Shown piece by piece: positions 54,206 through 64,000 of a DNA stretch of 64,000 nt. Position numbers and translations under genes: made by a program. The notes below the pieces were generated by a model. The model saw only the letters and a program-made list of their open reading frames with translations. It had not been told where the DNA came from and did no database searches. The stretch is taken from positions 137,789 to 201,788 of the forward strand of contig BJOX01000278.1 of assembly GCA_009731375.1 (NCBI GenBank). Direction: 5' to 3'. Position 1 is the first letter of the stretch, and each line of letters begins with the position of its first letter. Origin of the DNA: Paulinella micropora (taxonomy: Eukaryota > Cercozoa > Imbricatea > Euglyphida).

Positions 54206-54703
54206 ATGGAGGTCGTCAAGGCCCTACGAAGAGCACGAATTGAGACAGAGGAGGGTAGCGAGGAAGAGGATGAAGAAGAGGATGCCGAACCAGCCCCTGC
54301 CGTCGCCCCTGCCGTCGCCCCTGCCGTCCCAGCCCCAGTTGGAGACTTCATTGAAGACGTCAAACAAGTTAGGTTGAACAAGGAAGAAAAAGACTATATC
54401 GTCAAAATCCACAAAACCTTTCTCGATTCCGTCAAAGAAATCCATATTAGTAAGGATGGCAAAGATTTCAAAAATGAAGCTGGCTTCGTCTTTCGTTCAG
54501 TTGGAATGGATATGAGCATCAAAAACCCATCCACTCAGAAATTTTTTTTAGTTAGCGCTAAATTGTTGAATGAGAATGAATACCTTATCTTTCCCTCCTT
54601 AACTTCAATCAACAAAAAATACAAAAATAATATGAATGCGATTGAGTTTATCCTGCCCATTTCTGGAAATTGGAGGAGGCGTGTTGTTCGTAGAGCTCAA
54701 TAA
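54206..54703 (+). CDS. Acidic/Ala-Pro-repeat protein shared by both elements
   Basis: An intact 165-residue protein. It has an acidic stretch (about residues 14-28), an APAVAPAVAP repeat (about residues 30-42) and a globular C-terminal domain with DMSIKNPSTQKFFLVSAK. The same core occurs in the frameshifted gene at 27795 of element A. The final residues are basic (RRRVVRRAQ). A role in DNA or virion binding is possible but not shown. Confidence 0.7.
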   Translation: MEVVKALRRARIETEEGSEEEDEEEDAEPAPAVAPAVAPAVPAPVGDFIEDVKQVRLNKEEKDYIVKIHKTFLDSVKEIHISKDGKDFKNEAGFVFRSVGMDMSIKNPSTQKFFLVSAKLLNENEYLIFPSLTSINKKYKNNMNAIEFILPISGNWRRRVVRRAQ

Positions 54704-54712
54704 AAATCGTTC

Positions 54713-55690
54713 TCACAAATCTAGTATTACTCTTGCATTTCTTTCTCTTTTGCTTGTTCTTATGTTTTCTGGTTGTATGTCTTCTTTTTTTAACTGTTGC
54801 TTTATGTTCTTCTCCTTCGTTATCTCTTGAACTTGTTCGTTAATTTGCGTTTCATCATCAACTGGCTTTTCAAACTTAGTCTTTAATAACTCACGGGGGC
54901 TAACTAGTTCTTTATTGGATAGCACAATCTTAAATCCATTTCTACCCAAAACCGTATATATCTGCTTTGACCAAGTTCGGCCGCCTTTTGAAAATAGATT
55001 TCGTTGAACTTCTCGTCTTACCTTATCGCCAGGTTCAAATTCGTTAATACTTTCATCTCTTTCAATTTTTTGTTTATTAGTAGCTTTTCCATTTAATACA
55101 TCAATCGGTCTAGCTTTGATTGTTGGATGAAAACGATTATTGTAAGCTTTGACCATATCATCAATGTATGAGACCCAGTCAAAGTTCCCATTAGTTTCAA
55201 ATAGTATGTCAAGCCACCTTCTAATAGTTCTAATGACTCTATCAACTATCGCAAGTGCTTTGTGGTCTTCTACTTCAACTGTTCTGTGTTCAATATTATG
55301 TTCATCAAAATATTTATTAACTGCTCCTTTGTATTCTCCTCCGCTGTCTGTTGTAATGATTTCTGGAATATATGGAATAGATTTTAAACCAGTATATACT
55401 TCATTCGCAGTTTTATTTTTTAGCTGTCTAACTTCNNNNNNNNNNCATCTACTATTAGTGTCAATCCAAACCAACATAAGGCATATTTTTTATTACCTGG
55501 TTTATCTTTTAACTTAGACATATCCGCCAAATCTACAAACACTTGTTTCAACGGTTTATCAGCCCATATCGTATTCCATTTCTTACTTTGTTTTTTCTGA
55601 AATGCAGTTCTAATGCCTGTTGCTCTTTTAGTTCTTGCAATTCGTCGTTCATCACCTTCTAATACTTTATCACACCTAATGCTTACCCTT
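54713..55690 (-). pseudogene. Retroviral-type (rve) integrase, N-terminally truncated
   Basis: The open frame begins inside the 3' end of the family Z gene with no ATG. It contains VFVDLADMSK (first catalytic Asp), ITTDSGGEYKG (second Asp) and DHKALAIVDRVIRTIR, in which an Asp sits where the third acidic residue, normally Glu, is expected. This order is that of Polinton/PLV and Ginger-type integrases. The C-terminus has an SH3/chromo-like segment (FEPGDKVRR...YTVLGRNGFKIVL) and a Lys/Glu-rich tail. A ten-N gap at about 55436-55445 falls between the first and second Asp. The missing zinc-binding N-terminus suggests the gene is inactive. Confidence 0.75.
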
Positions 55691-55915
55691 ATATATTGCT
55701 CTTTCTTTTTTTTCTATTTCAAAACAATAATTAGAACAAAACTCATACATACAAAACCAATCAAAACTATCATCAATTGCCGTAATCTGTCTGTTCGCTA
55801 AACACAGAGTTAATCCGCACACATAGCAACTAGTGAAGTCATACATACGATGATTATATAAATACTCCATAATGTGTAAGCGAACATCTAATGGTAGGCT
55901 TTTTATCTGGTTCAT
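55676..55915 (-). CDS. Small zinc-binding protein, family Z copy 3
   Basis: 79 residues from the ATG at 55915. LPLDVRLHIMEYLY is followed by CYVCGLTLC and, about 30 residues later, FCSNYCFEIEKKE. It aligns with copies 1 and 2 of element A in all these positions. It overlaps the 5' end of the integrase remnant. TATATATT lies immediately upstream of the start. Confidence 0.75.
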   Translation of the reverse strand: MNQIKSLPLDVRLHIMEYLYNHRMYDFTSCYVCGLTLCLANRQITAIDDSFDWFCMYEFCSNYCFEIEKKERAIYKGKH

Positions 55916-55920
55916 ATATA

Positions 55921-56427
55921 TTAAAACTTTAAAAATATCTTTGAAACATCATGGTTTTCTTTTTTTGACTTCTCTGGTTGTCCCACATAAACATTGACAT
56001 TAACACGGCCGGTCTTCTTCCCTCCCTTCTTAGGCTGTTCTTCCTCCTCCTCGCTTTCGCTGTCCTCGCTTTCTTCTTCCACTTTCTTTTTTGCCACTTT
56101 CTTTTGGGGTTTCTTTTGCTTAGTCTTAATCTTCATCTTGGATATTTTATCCGCAATTAGGTCAAGCATATCTTGTTCAACCTCTTCATCAGAACTGCTT
56201 TCCTCACTTTTTTCGCCATCTCTACCATCAATCATATCCTTAGCCAACTGCTTTTTAGTGATGTGGTCCATCTTTTCGTCATTGGTCATTTCTTTCACAT
56301 TTTTAGCCTCTTCCTCCGCAAGTAGTTCCCTCGCCCTTTCAATCTTTCTCTGTTTAGCCTGTTGCTTCTTAGCCTCCCAACCCTTTTCAAGGTTCTTCAT
56401 AGCGACCTCTCTATTACCTCTCGGCAT
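55921..56427 (-). CDS. Highly charged Lys/Glu/Ser protein
   Basis: 168 residues: a Lys/Arg/Glu-rich helical N-terminus, an acidic serine stretch (SEESSSDEEVEQD), a Lys-rich block (KKPQKKVAKKK) and a second acidic stretch, then GRVNVNVYVGQP. No family is recognised. The alternating acidic and basic blocks suggest a nucleic-acid or histone-associated role, which is inference. It ends six bases before the family Z start. Confidence 0.6.
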   Translation of the reverse strand: MPRGNREVAMKNLEKGWEAKKQQAKQRKIERARELLAEEEAKNVKEMTNDEKMDHITKKQLAKDMIDGRDGEKSEESSSDEEVEQDMLDLIADKISKMKIKTKQKKPQKKVAKKKVEEESEDSESEEEEEQPKKGGKKTGRVNVNVYVGQPEKSKKENHDVSKIFLKF

Positions 56428-56504
56428 TTTCTATTTGTTTATATTAATATACAAAATAATATTATTTAGTTTTTATTAATAAACGATTTTTTAACAAATA
56501 TACA

Positions 56505-59500
56505 ATGAGCCAATATAAGTCGCTATTAGGCTTGTCTGAAATTGCGGTGGACTCACTGGACATAAAAAACTTAAACTTAACGAACACTAATATTATCGGC
56601 TTAAACACGGATAGGGTGCCAGAAGATGCTGACCCCGTAAATCTTTATTACACTGACGGACAATTTGATGCGAGATTATCTACCAAATCAACAACAGACA
56701 TTAAAGAAGGAAAAAATTTATACTATACAGAGCAACGAGTTAGGGACAACGACGAGGTTAAAGCTTCAACTCAACACCGCTCTAATACTTCCAATCCGCA
56801 CCAAACCAGTTTATACAATCTCATAGACACAAATTTAGTCGCACAAGCGAGAGGGCAATACTTAACTTACAACGATGTAGAAGGCAAATGGAAGAATACA
56901 GCCCTCGGTTCAGTTGACACACTCTCTGATGTAGTCATTACAGCACCAGTGGCGATGAATAGTTATCTAACATATAACTCAATAAACTGGGTAAATAAAA
57001 CATTTCCGATAAATGTTGATGAAACAGGCAACATTAGTATGGGAAGAAAGAATATAACAGGAGTTAATTTACTAAATGACAAAGGCGTTGATGAATGGAT
57101 ATTTGAGCATAATGATAATAATAATAAAGTGTCAGCAGCTGGAAGTATAGATAGCCACAGCGATGTGTCAATATCAGGCTTCCCAGCAGATAACCAACTG
57201 ATTATGTATAGCACGGGGCAATGGAGAAGCACCACACCACCCTTTCTTAGATTAGACGGAACTGCTAGTATGACGGGAGGACTAAATATGAATGGTTATG
57301 CTATTTCGGGGGCTTCTACGTATAATGGAATTAATCTCGCTAATCTCGCGGTTGATGGTTCGGTGGTCAAACTAACAGGAGACCAAACCATAGCAGGAAT
57401 AAAAACATTTAGCAGTATAATAAATGCGAGTGCGGGTCTTGATATGAAAAGCCAAAGCATAACAAATGTAAATCAACTAATGGCAGGGCTATCACAACTT
57501 GGTTATCAGAGCACGATACGAACACGGCGAAAGTGTCGGCGAGTGGAAGTATTGATACACATAGCGATGTGATTATAACAACAGCATCAGATAATCAACT
57601 ACTCATTTATAGCACAGGACAATGGAGAAACGTGGCATCACCCTTTCTTAGATTAGACGGCACAGCCAGTATGACGGGAGGGTTAAATGTGGGAAACCAA
57701 AGCATAACAAATGTAAATCTTGTTGATGGTGTGGATGTTTCTGTCCTTGATACTTCGGCAGTTAAAACCTCAGGAAACCAAACCATAGCAGGAATCAAGA
57801 CATATAGCAGTGGTGTGGAAATTACTGGAAATTCAACGAATGCGACAACAAAGGGAACATTCGTGGTTTTTAACTCCACAGCCAATATAGGAACTATCGG
57901 ATGCCTTGATATGGGCACGGGCGTAAATTATAACTTTGAAATAAACGCGAAAAAAATAAGTTTTATTATTGATGGGGCAATCGTCGGTTGGGTAAATGCT
58001 TCGGGGCTAGATTGTAATAGTAGCAAAATAGCCAACCTTGGAACTCCGACATTAGCGACGGACGGAGCGACAAAAGGGTATGCGGACACATTGGACGGGC
58101 AAAATGTAAAACTAACAACAGACCAAACCATAACAGGAAGTAAAACATTTAATGGTGCGAGCACTACAATAAAATATCTAACTTTAACGAACAATGCTGA
58201 TTTTAATAATCAAACTATCACTAATGGTGGAAATATAACATATAATGGGGCGAGGATATTAAACCAAAATGGAGGAGATATATTCTTTTCACAGACATCA
58301 GGTGATTATCAGTATTTCTTATTTACTCTAAATACTGCTACAAGCGGAACCGCGAACCAACGAGGTTATGTATTTACGAATGTAGCATCTGATGTAAAAG
58401 GGGCGGGACTTTATATTTCAAAACTTTTGGATCATAAAAGTGCTTCGTCTGACATTGTCCGTTTTAACAATGCTGGCGGTATGAGGTTTTATGGTGCTTT
58501 GGATATGAACTCAAACAATATAACAAATGGCGGAACAATAACAGGGACAACAATTACTTCAACCGCGGGTATATCAACGACGACACTAACGGCGAGTGGA
58601 TTAATAACGGCAAATGCGAGTATATCAACAACAACGGCAACCGCAAGCGGATTGATAACGGCAAATGCGGGGATATCAACAACAACATTAACAACAAGCG
58701 ACAATATAGTGGTAGGTGCTGGAAAAAGTGTTTTTATTGACAGAAATGGACTAGCTAACAATAAATTGGTTTTATGGGATGGAGGAACACCATCAACGAC
58801 TGCATTTTTTGGATTTGGTATCGCGAGCCAAACTTTGGTTTATAACGTTAATTCTTCAACAGATACCCATATATTTTACTATGGTGGGACAAACGAATTA
58901 TTCAGGATTAATAACGGAGAAGTTAAGGCATCAATGTTATTAAATGCGAATGCGGGTACATCAACAACCACATTAACAACAAGCGGATTGATAACAGCAA
59001 ATGCGGGTATATCTGTTGTTAATAGCACAGTCGACATACGCGGGGAAGCAAGAAGTGGGTCTCATGCTACGCCAGTAGGATTGTATGTTTCAGCCAATCT
59101 TGGTCCATCTTCTGGCGGTGTTGAATTCAGACACAGCAACGGGACGCAGGGAGTTGGTTTTGGTTATAACTCAATATATGCTACGGGGAGCAACACAAAC
59201 CAAGATTTAAATTTTTATGCGAGGGGGACTGGTGTAATCTATGCTCAGAGTGATACAAGCATGACGACAGCATCCAGCGGATTTTTAACATTAAGAAAAA
59301 GACCACAAAATACGACCAACCCACAAATATTTATGAAAGCAGGAGACTCATCAGGTTATGCAGTAGTAATGAACACAGGTGGATTATTACATGCTTGGTC
59401 GACTTCATTATCAAATGGTGAAAACAATACAGGATATGTTTATTTGACTGCGGGAGCAAATACATGGTCTTCTGGTTCAGACAGAAGAGATTAAAATCAG

Positions 59501-59829
59501 ATATTAAAACACTAGACTGTGAGGGATGTTGTGAGAAATTAATGAAAATTAATTGTTGCTCATATTATTGGAAATCAGACGAGAAAAAAGAAAAAAAGAG
59601 CCACGGATTTATTGCCGACGAGGTTAAAAAAATATTTCCAGAATTTGTATCTGAAAGTGGAATGAAGGCAGACGACGGAAAAAGCATCCTTGAAGGAGTA
59701 TCATATATGGAATTTATACCAATACTGGTTAGTGCTTTTCAACACTTGGCTGAAAAGGTAGATAATTTAGAAAAAGAAAATAAAACTTTACTTAATATAT
59801 TACAAGACCAAGCAAACCAATTAGCATAA
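56505..59829 (+). pseudogene. Large fibre protein with S74 chaperone domain, two frameshifts
   Basis: About 1,100 codons. The N-terminal anchor (about residues 1-100) includes DPVNLYYTDGQFDARL, typical of tail-fibre shafts. Two tandem modules each carry SGSIDTHSDV or a variant, YSTGQWR and FLRLDGTASMTGGLN. A frameshift before 57540 separates them. Long Gly/Thr/Asn-rich beta repeats (STTTLTASGLITANAG) follow, several times between 58560 and 59020. At 59490 a one-base shift falls inside SDRR-LKSDIK, the start of the S74 chaperone domain, which continues GFIADEVKKIFPEFV and ends in a coiled coil. Bases 58066-58560 are near-identical to element A. A trimeric receptor-binding fibre is inferred. 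Confidence 0.8.
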
Positions 59830-59851
59830 CTAAGAACAGAAGTATTCCCCA

Positions 59852-60190
59852 ATGCCCCCTAGATTACATCCGCCACCACCAATCATAGAGACGGAAGACC
59901 TCACACCAGAGTTGAAGAACCGTGGGCTAGATGTCCAAATTAAGCAGGAAGAAAAAAAATTAGACCACGAATACGAGGACAGCTGGGATTGCTGTTTGAC
60001 TAAGCGAAAAACTGACAGCCGACTTATTAACTACTTATTTCAAATGGGTATCATCGTTGCCATTATAACCCTTTGTATCGTGAGGTTGTCTGAAAAGAAC
60101 TTACCGTGCGAAACGGCCAACACTTATGTCGGAATTTTAACACTATTGATTAGGATATGCTTTCCATCGCCATCTAGTTCAAAGAAATGA
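59852..60190 (+). CDS. Two-segment membrane protein, family M copy 2
   Basis: 112 residues. A proline-rich N-terminus (PPRLHPPPPI) is followed by YEDSWDCC, TDSRLINYLFQM and two hydrophobic stretches (GIIVAIITLCIV and TYVGILTLLIRICF) with a short cysteine-containing loop. It lies directly after the fibre gene, as in element A, and overlaps the Cys-rich gene tail to tail by about 12 bases. It is probably a virion or host-membrane protein working with the fibre or with family C. Confidence 0.75.
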   Translation: MPPRLHPPPPIIETEDLTPELKNRGLDVQIKQEEKKLDHEYEDSWDCCLTKRKTDSRLINYLFQMGIIVAIITLCIVRLSEKNLPCETANTYVGILTLLIRICFPSPSSSKK

Positions 60191-60439
60191 GCACTCATAT
60201 AGTTGAGTTTTATACCAAGAAGCATCGTTTGAGCAAATTAAAGGAATAGCTTCATCAAAACTAACACACCAATCGCTCATAGGCTTATACACACATTTAA
60301 ATTTGGCTTCTATTCCTTTTTGAATACACCACACCCAACTTTCATTTTTTTTATCGCTGACCCGCGAATAGAAATCACAAGCAGTCCGAGCAGAAATATT
60401 AATTAATAAAAAGTTTATAAAGATTAGTATAGAGGGCAT
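60179..60439 (-). CDS. Cys-rich secreted protein, family C copy 2
   Basis: 87 codons from the ATG at 60439. A hydrophobic signal-like N-terminus (ILIFINFLLINISA) precedes RTACDFYSR and six further cysteines aligned with copy 1 at 39654. The orientation relative to family M is conserved between elements (convergent, touching), so the pair moves as a unit. Confidence 0.75.
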   Translation of the reverse strand: MPSILIFINFLLINISARTACDFYSRVSDKKNESWVWCIQKGIEAKFKCVYKPMSDWCVSFDEAIPLICSNDASWYKTQLYECSFL

Positions 60440-60443
60440 CACA

Positions 60444-60806
60444 ATGGCGGACTATAAATACCAAAAGATTATTTTTCTAAGTAATGATTTTGCGGGCGGT
60501 AGCAAGACATTTGACAAAAAAATTCAATTGAGCTTTACCCCAACTAGAATGAATGTTAAGTTTATCCACTATATGAATGACACGACTGAAACGAAAACGA
60601 AAATCCTTTATATGGACCGCATCGGCATTATCGGCACATTCGCTGACAGCAACACGGCGAACATTTCCAATCTCAGCTACAATTTGGGTGTAGTAGGCTG
60701 GACCGACGGGCAGTATTCGTTTAGGGTATTGAAAACAGACAGCGGTAATATTGAGACTGACCAGCTAGCTGGAAGAATTGTTATTTGTTTAGAATTTCTC
60801 GCGTAG
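60444..60806 (+). CDS. Small beta-rich hypothetical protein
   Basis: An intact 120-residue protein with alternating hydrophobic residues (KIQLSFTPTRMNVKFI, YSFRVLKTD, GRIVICLEFLA) suggesting a small all-beta or single jelly-roll fold. The start lies four bases from the divergent Cys-rich gene. A GC-rich hairpin follows its stop. A minor virion component is possible. Confidence 0.6.
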   Translation: MADYKYQKIIFLSNDFAGGSKTFDKKIQLSFTPTRMNVKFIHYMNDTTETKTKILYMDRIGIIGTFADSNTANISNLSYNLGVVGWTDGQYSFRVLKTDSGNIETDQLAGRIVICLEFLA

Positions 60807-60823
60807 GGGCCTGCTCCCCCTAC
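60803..60823 (+). terminator. GTAGGGG/CCCCCTAC stem-loop
   Basis: An inverted repeat GTAGGGG..CCCCTAC overlapping the stop codon of the 60444 gene, a GC-rich island in AT-rich DNA. It may mark the transcript 3' end. The AT-rich AATATATAATATATTTGG after it may be the promoter of the ATPase gene. Confidence 0.4.
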
Positions 60824-60896
60824 AACCCCGCAGGTAAAAAAATATATTTTAGAATATATAATATATTTGGAGGTGCGGAGGCGAAGTCTCTGCGAT

Positions 60897-62704
60897 GGAA
60901 AAAATTAACGATATACGAGTTAGACCAGTCAAGCAAAACGGAGATGGCGACAAGTTGGCAAAAAGGATATAAGTTATTTGGCAAGAAAGAGGGACGAGAC
61001 AAAGAGAAAGAAAAAGAGCAAGGGAAGGAGAAAGAGGAATAGAAAAAGACTGAAAACAAAGAGGGAGGAGACCAAGAGAAAGGCAAAGAGAAAGAGCAAG
61101 AGCAAGAGAAAGAGCCAAAGAAGAAGAAGAAAAAGACTGACAACAAAGAGGGAGGAGATAAAGAGAAAGGGAAAGAGAACGACAAAAAAACCAGGACAGA
61201 GAAGAAAAAGAAACCAGCACGAGAAAAATTAACGAAGGAAGACGAGGAAAAGAGAAGGAAGCAGTTAGACGAGATACAAAAGAGGGCAGAAGCACAAGAC
61301 AAGGCCAGAAAAGAACAAGCACAGAAAGAAAAAGAAGAAAAAGACAGGCTAGAAGCAGATGAAAGGCAGAGACAACAGAAAGATGCAGAGTAAAAAGCAG
61401 AACAAAAAAGACTAGCAGACATAGCTGCAAAAGAAGAACAAGAAAGACTGAGAAATGAAGCACTGAAAGAAGTAGGAAAAGAGAAGCCGGCCGGCACTGG
61501 TTTGGATGAAACGAAGGACAGGGTGGATAAGAACATTACTCCAGAATCGTCAGAGTCGACAGCGAAAAGCAAGGTGGATGAAACAGCAGAGTCTAAAAGC
61601 AAGGAGGATGTAGCAGAGTCGAAAAGCAAGGTGGATGCAGCAGTGTCCAGTTTGCCGCCGAAGCCAGAGTTCGGTTTGCCGCCGAAGCCAGAGTCCAGTT
61701 TGCCGGAGGGAGACGCTTTGAAATCAGATTCTGTCTCTCCCCCGTCGATCGAGCCCGACCAAGCATTCCACCCGATGTTTTCTTTTGCCGAGCAACCAAC
61801 AACCGTTCCTTTGACAAAGGGGACTCCTGCATAGCGTACCCCCCCCCCCCCCCCCCCCCCCCCCCCAACCCCCTTTTTTTTTTTTTTTTTTTTTTTTCTT
61901 TTTTTTTCTTTTCTTCTTTTTCTTNNNNNNNNNNAATATGCAACCCCTGGCAACAATCCTACTCGTCAGCGCGAGCCGTATGCTAATATTTTTCTTCTCG
62001 CTCGCAAGAAGAGTGGCAAGACGACCGCACTGTTTGAAATCCTGAAACGAACGACAGACAAACGGACCCGCATCGTTATTATTGCCAGCACGATACACAA
62101 GGACGACATCTACAAAGAAATGGTTAAGCACTTCAAGAAGAAGGGAAACCCGATGGCTATATACACATATTTGAAAACGGACGGATACAGTGTGATTGAT
62201 TACGAGTTAGACAAGCTAAATAAACCAGACGAAGAGCAAGAAGGCGACATCATTCAAGACGGTAAAGAGGAAGTAGAAAAGCCGAAGTTTATTTATTTTG
62301 GTAAGGAGGAAAAGAAAAAAAAAGAACCACCCGCTGAGAGACCGAGCAAATACATAACACCAGAAGTCGTGTTCGTGCTAGACGATTTAGGTAGTGGGCT
62401 CAGAGATAAGTCCGTGAGCGACCTACTTAAAAAAAATAGGCATTATAAAAGTAAGGTGATTATGAGCTCGCAGTATCTTAACGACCTAAAACCTGAGGCG
62501 ATTAAACAGCTAGACCACCTTCTTATTTTTCCAGGTCAGAGTGTGGATAAGATAGAACTCGTGTATAAACATTTGGACCTCGGCTACGACCTTGAATACT
62601 TCATTGAAAAATACCACGAGGCGACGAAAGAGAGGTTTAACTTTTTGTATGTTGATGCGGTATCGGACGAGCTGAGGCAGAATTTTAACAAGCGATTTTT
62701 GTAA
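60897..62704 (+). pseudogene. Second DNA-packaging ATPase with Lys/Glu-rich insertion, broken
   Basis: The ATG at 60897 gives INDIRVRPVKQNGDGDKLA, then a shift leads to GYKLFGKKEG. A Lys/Glu-rich low-complexity stretch of about 200 codons follows, with in-frame TAG (61040-61042) and TAA (61391-61393), then a Lys-Val-Asp/Ser repeat (SKSKVDA) and a poly-C/T run with a ten-N gap (61925-61934). After the gap, YANIFLLARKKSGKTTAL provides a Walker A (ARKKSGKT) and VVFVLDDLG the Walker B, with IMSSQYL as the sensor segment. The ATPase half is open and ends at 62704. It belongs with viral packaging ATPases but is clearly different from that of element A (GATGSGKS). The insertion is unusual for the family. 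Confidence 0.65.
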
Positions 62705-62735
62705 TTTTATTTAATTATTTTTTTCATATATTACA

Positions 62736-63065
62736 ATGGTCGTAAAAACAACAAGGGTTGAAGTCATTCCAACAGTCGGAAAAATAACAAGAAACTCAAA
62801 CACAATGGCGGGCGGAAAAAAGAAAAGCGGTCGCAAGAAACAAAAGGGATGTGCTCAAAAAGGAGCGAAAATTAATTGTGACAAGGTCGGCAATACATTT
62901 AGGAATATTAATAACTATTTGAAAAAAGACAAAACAATCTCTCGCTTAGCTGGTGCTTTGGATAGAGTTGGTGTTCCTTATGCCGACAAAGTTCAAAAGG
63001 TTGCGAGCGATATGGGATACGGCAAGCAACGAGGCCGTGGGGCACTTAAATTTAAAAAAAACTAA
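62736..63065 (+). CDS. Small basic virion-type protein
   Basis: 109 residues from the ATG at 62736; an internal ATG at 62805 (MAGGKKKSGRKK) is an alternative start. Lys/Gly/Arg-rich ends surround a helical centre (ISRLAGALDRVGVPYADKVQKVA). Such proteins near PLV ATPases could condense DNA like adenovirus core peptides, which is inference. TTTCATATATTACA lies just upstream. Confidence 0.55.
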   Translation: MVVKTTRVEVIPTVGKITRNSNTMAGGKKKSGRKKQKGCAQKGAKINCDKVGNTFRNINNYLKKDKTISRLAGALDRVGVPYADKVQKVASDMGYGKQRGRGALKFKKN

Positions 63066-63101
63066 ACTTTCTATTATTTTTTTACATTAATATATGACAC
63101 T

Positions 63102-64000
63102 ATGAAGATGAGAAAAAAACCTAAACAACGACCGCCGAGGATATACAGAACGAAAGATGGTCGGCCATATATCAAAGTAAAAGGCAAACGAGCATATCTA
63201 AACTTTGGAAAGAAAACAAATGACTTATCAACACTTCAAATTGTTAAGCTGTTTATGAAATACGTGAACAAACCAAAAGCAAAGAAACCGCGGCCGACAC
63301 ATAAAGACAAGAAAAAAGTTCAAAGCCTGTCGGAGATTGAACAGAACACGAGAACAGCAATTCAAGACCACATAGACAAACTTAAAAAAGAAAAGTATGA
63401 CCTCATTGAGGCGATTGATAAAAAAGAAAAGTCGGCACGGGATGAAATTGAAGAGGATAAGAAAAAGGCAGGAAAGAAAAGACCTAGCCGATGCGAAGGA
63501 AAGAAAAGATGTGTTGGACAGAGAACATAAAAGAGAACTGGCGGAGGCGAAGGAACGGCTGGAAGAAAAGGATAGGGAAATGAAAAAGGAACAACGACTT
63601 ATCCAGGAACTAAATGCTGAACGACGGCATAGGCAGGGTTTATTAATGGCACCAATCGCTCCACCTATGATAAAGCCACCACCACCACCTCCGCCAGGAC
63701 GACCGCCAAGAAGACGGAGAGGAGTTGTTGTAAAGGATGCGGAAGAAGAGGAGAAACATAAGCAAACTAAAAAGGAAAAATTGATTGATAATATGTTCGC
63801 AGAGCCAATAAAACAGAAACGGAATACAGCAGGAAAACCTAGTAATGAAATAATTGTTAGAAAACTACGATATATCGGCCACACTATCCCCGATATTAAA
63901 CCAGCAAAAGGAGGAAGAATAAATTATTCAGGAATGTTGAAAAATTGGCTATATACCAGTCCTATTATAAACGAGGGAATGACTTCTCCCGACCAGGCTT
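63102..64000 (+). pseudogene. Large basic/proline-rich protein, frameshifted and cut by the window end
   Basis: The ATG at 63102 opens an N-terminal domain with PPRIYRTKDGRPYIKVKGKRAYL, a pattern I associate with PLV proteins. A Lys/Glu coiled coil follows. A one-base shift near 63475 is needed to continue through more coiled coil, a proline tract (63672-63694), RRRRG and a final globular segment (IVRKLRYIGHTIPDIKPAKG). The open frame runs off the right edge. The length already matches the large virion protein of element A in position, but no PLA2 motif is visible. Confidence 0.55.

Overview
The window looks like nuclear DNA of a microbial eukaryote (protist or alga; no marker here fixes the species). 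The first 22 kb is almost pure simple-sequence DNA with assembly gaps and small non-autonomous elements. It includes tRNA-headed SINE copies, a foldback MITE, interstitial TTAGGG-like and TTAGG tracts, a 16-bp minisatellite and kilobases of ATGT/CACATA/CAT/GAA repeats. No cellular gene is supported there. A decayed piggyBac-type transposon follows (22.9-25.8 kb), with inverted termini and a transposase broken by one stop and at least two frameshifts.

The rest is dominated by two different AT-rich, integrated Polinton-like-virus (PLV)/virophage-type elements. Element A (about 26.5-42.36 kb) carries a tyrosine recombinase that resembles telomere resolvases (protelomerases), a double-jelly-roll major capsid protein, a penton-like minor capsid protein, a FtsK/HerA-type packaging ATPase, a large protein with a phospholipase-A2-like N-terminus, a GIY-YIG endonuclease, two fibre-like genes and several small proteins. 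Element B (about 53.2 kb to beyond the window end) carries a truncated retroviral-type (rve) integrase, a different packaging ATPase, a large S74-type fibre and small basic or charged proteins; its capsid genes would lie to the right of the window. The elements differ in recombinase and ATPase but share an accessory set: a small zinc-binding protein (three copies), a Cys-rich secreted protein, a two-segment membrane protein, an acidic/low-complexity protein and a near-identical block of fibre gene. This indicates module exchange between co-resident elements. Many genes are intact but about half carry one or two stops or frameshifts, so these look like ageing endogenous viruses, with some homopolymer shifts possibly being consensus errors.

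Between A and B (42.36-53.2 kb) lies GC-richer DNA with intronless genes: a broken F-box/leucine-rich-repeat gene that is fused in frame to the truncated fibre gene of element A, a divergent kinase-like gene lacking the catalytic aspartate, a 745-residue orphan, and four tandem paralogues of an unrecognised family (two on each strand, tail to tail). The four-gene family and the telomere-resolvase-like PLV recombinase are the most interesting contents. No family B DNA polymerase or primase-helicase is visible for either element in this window.
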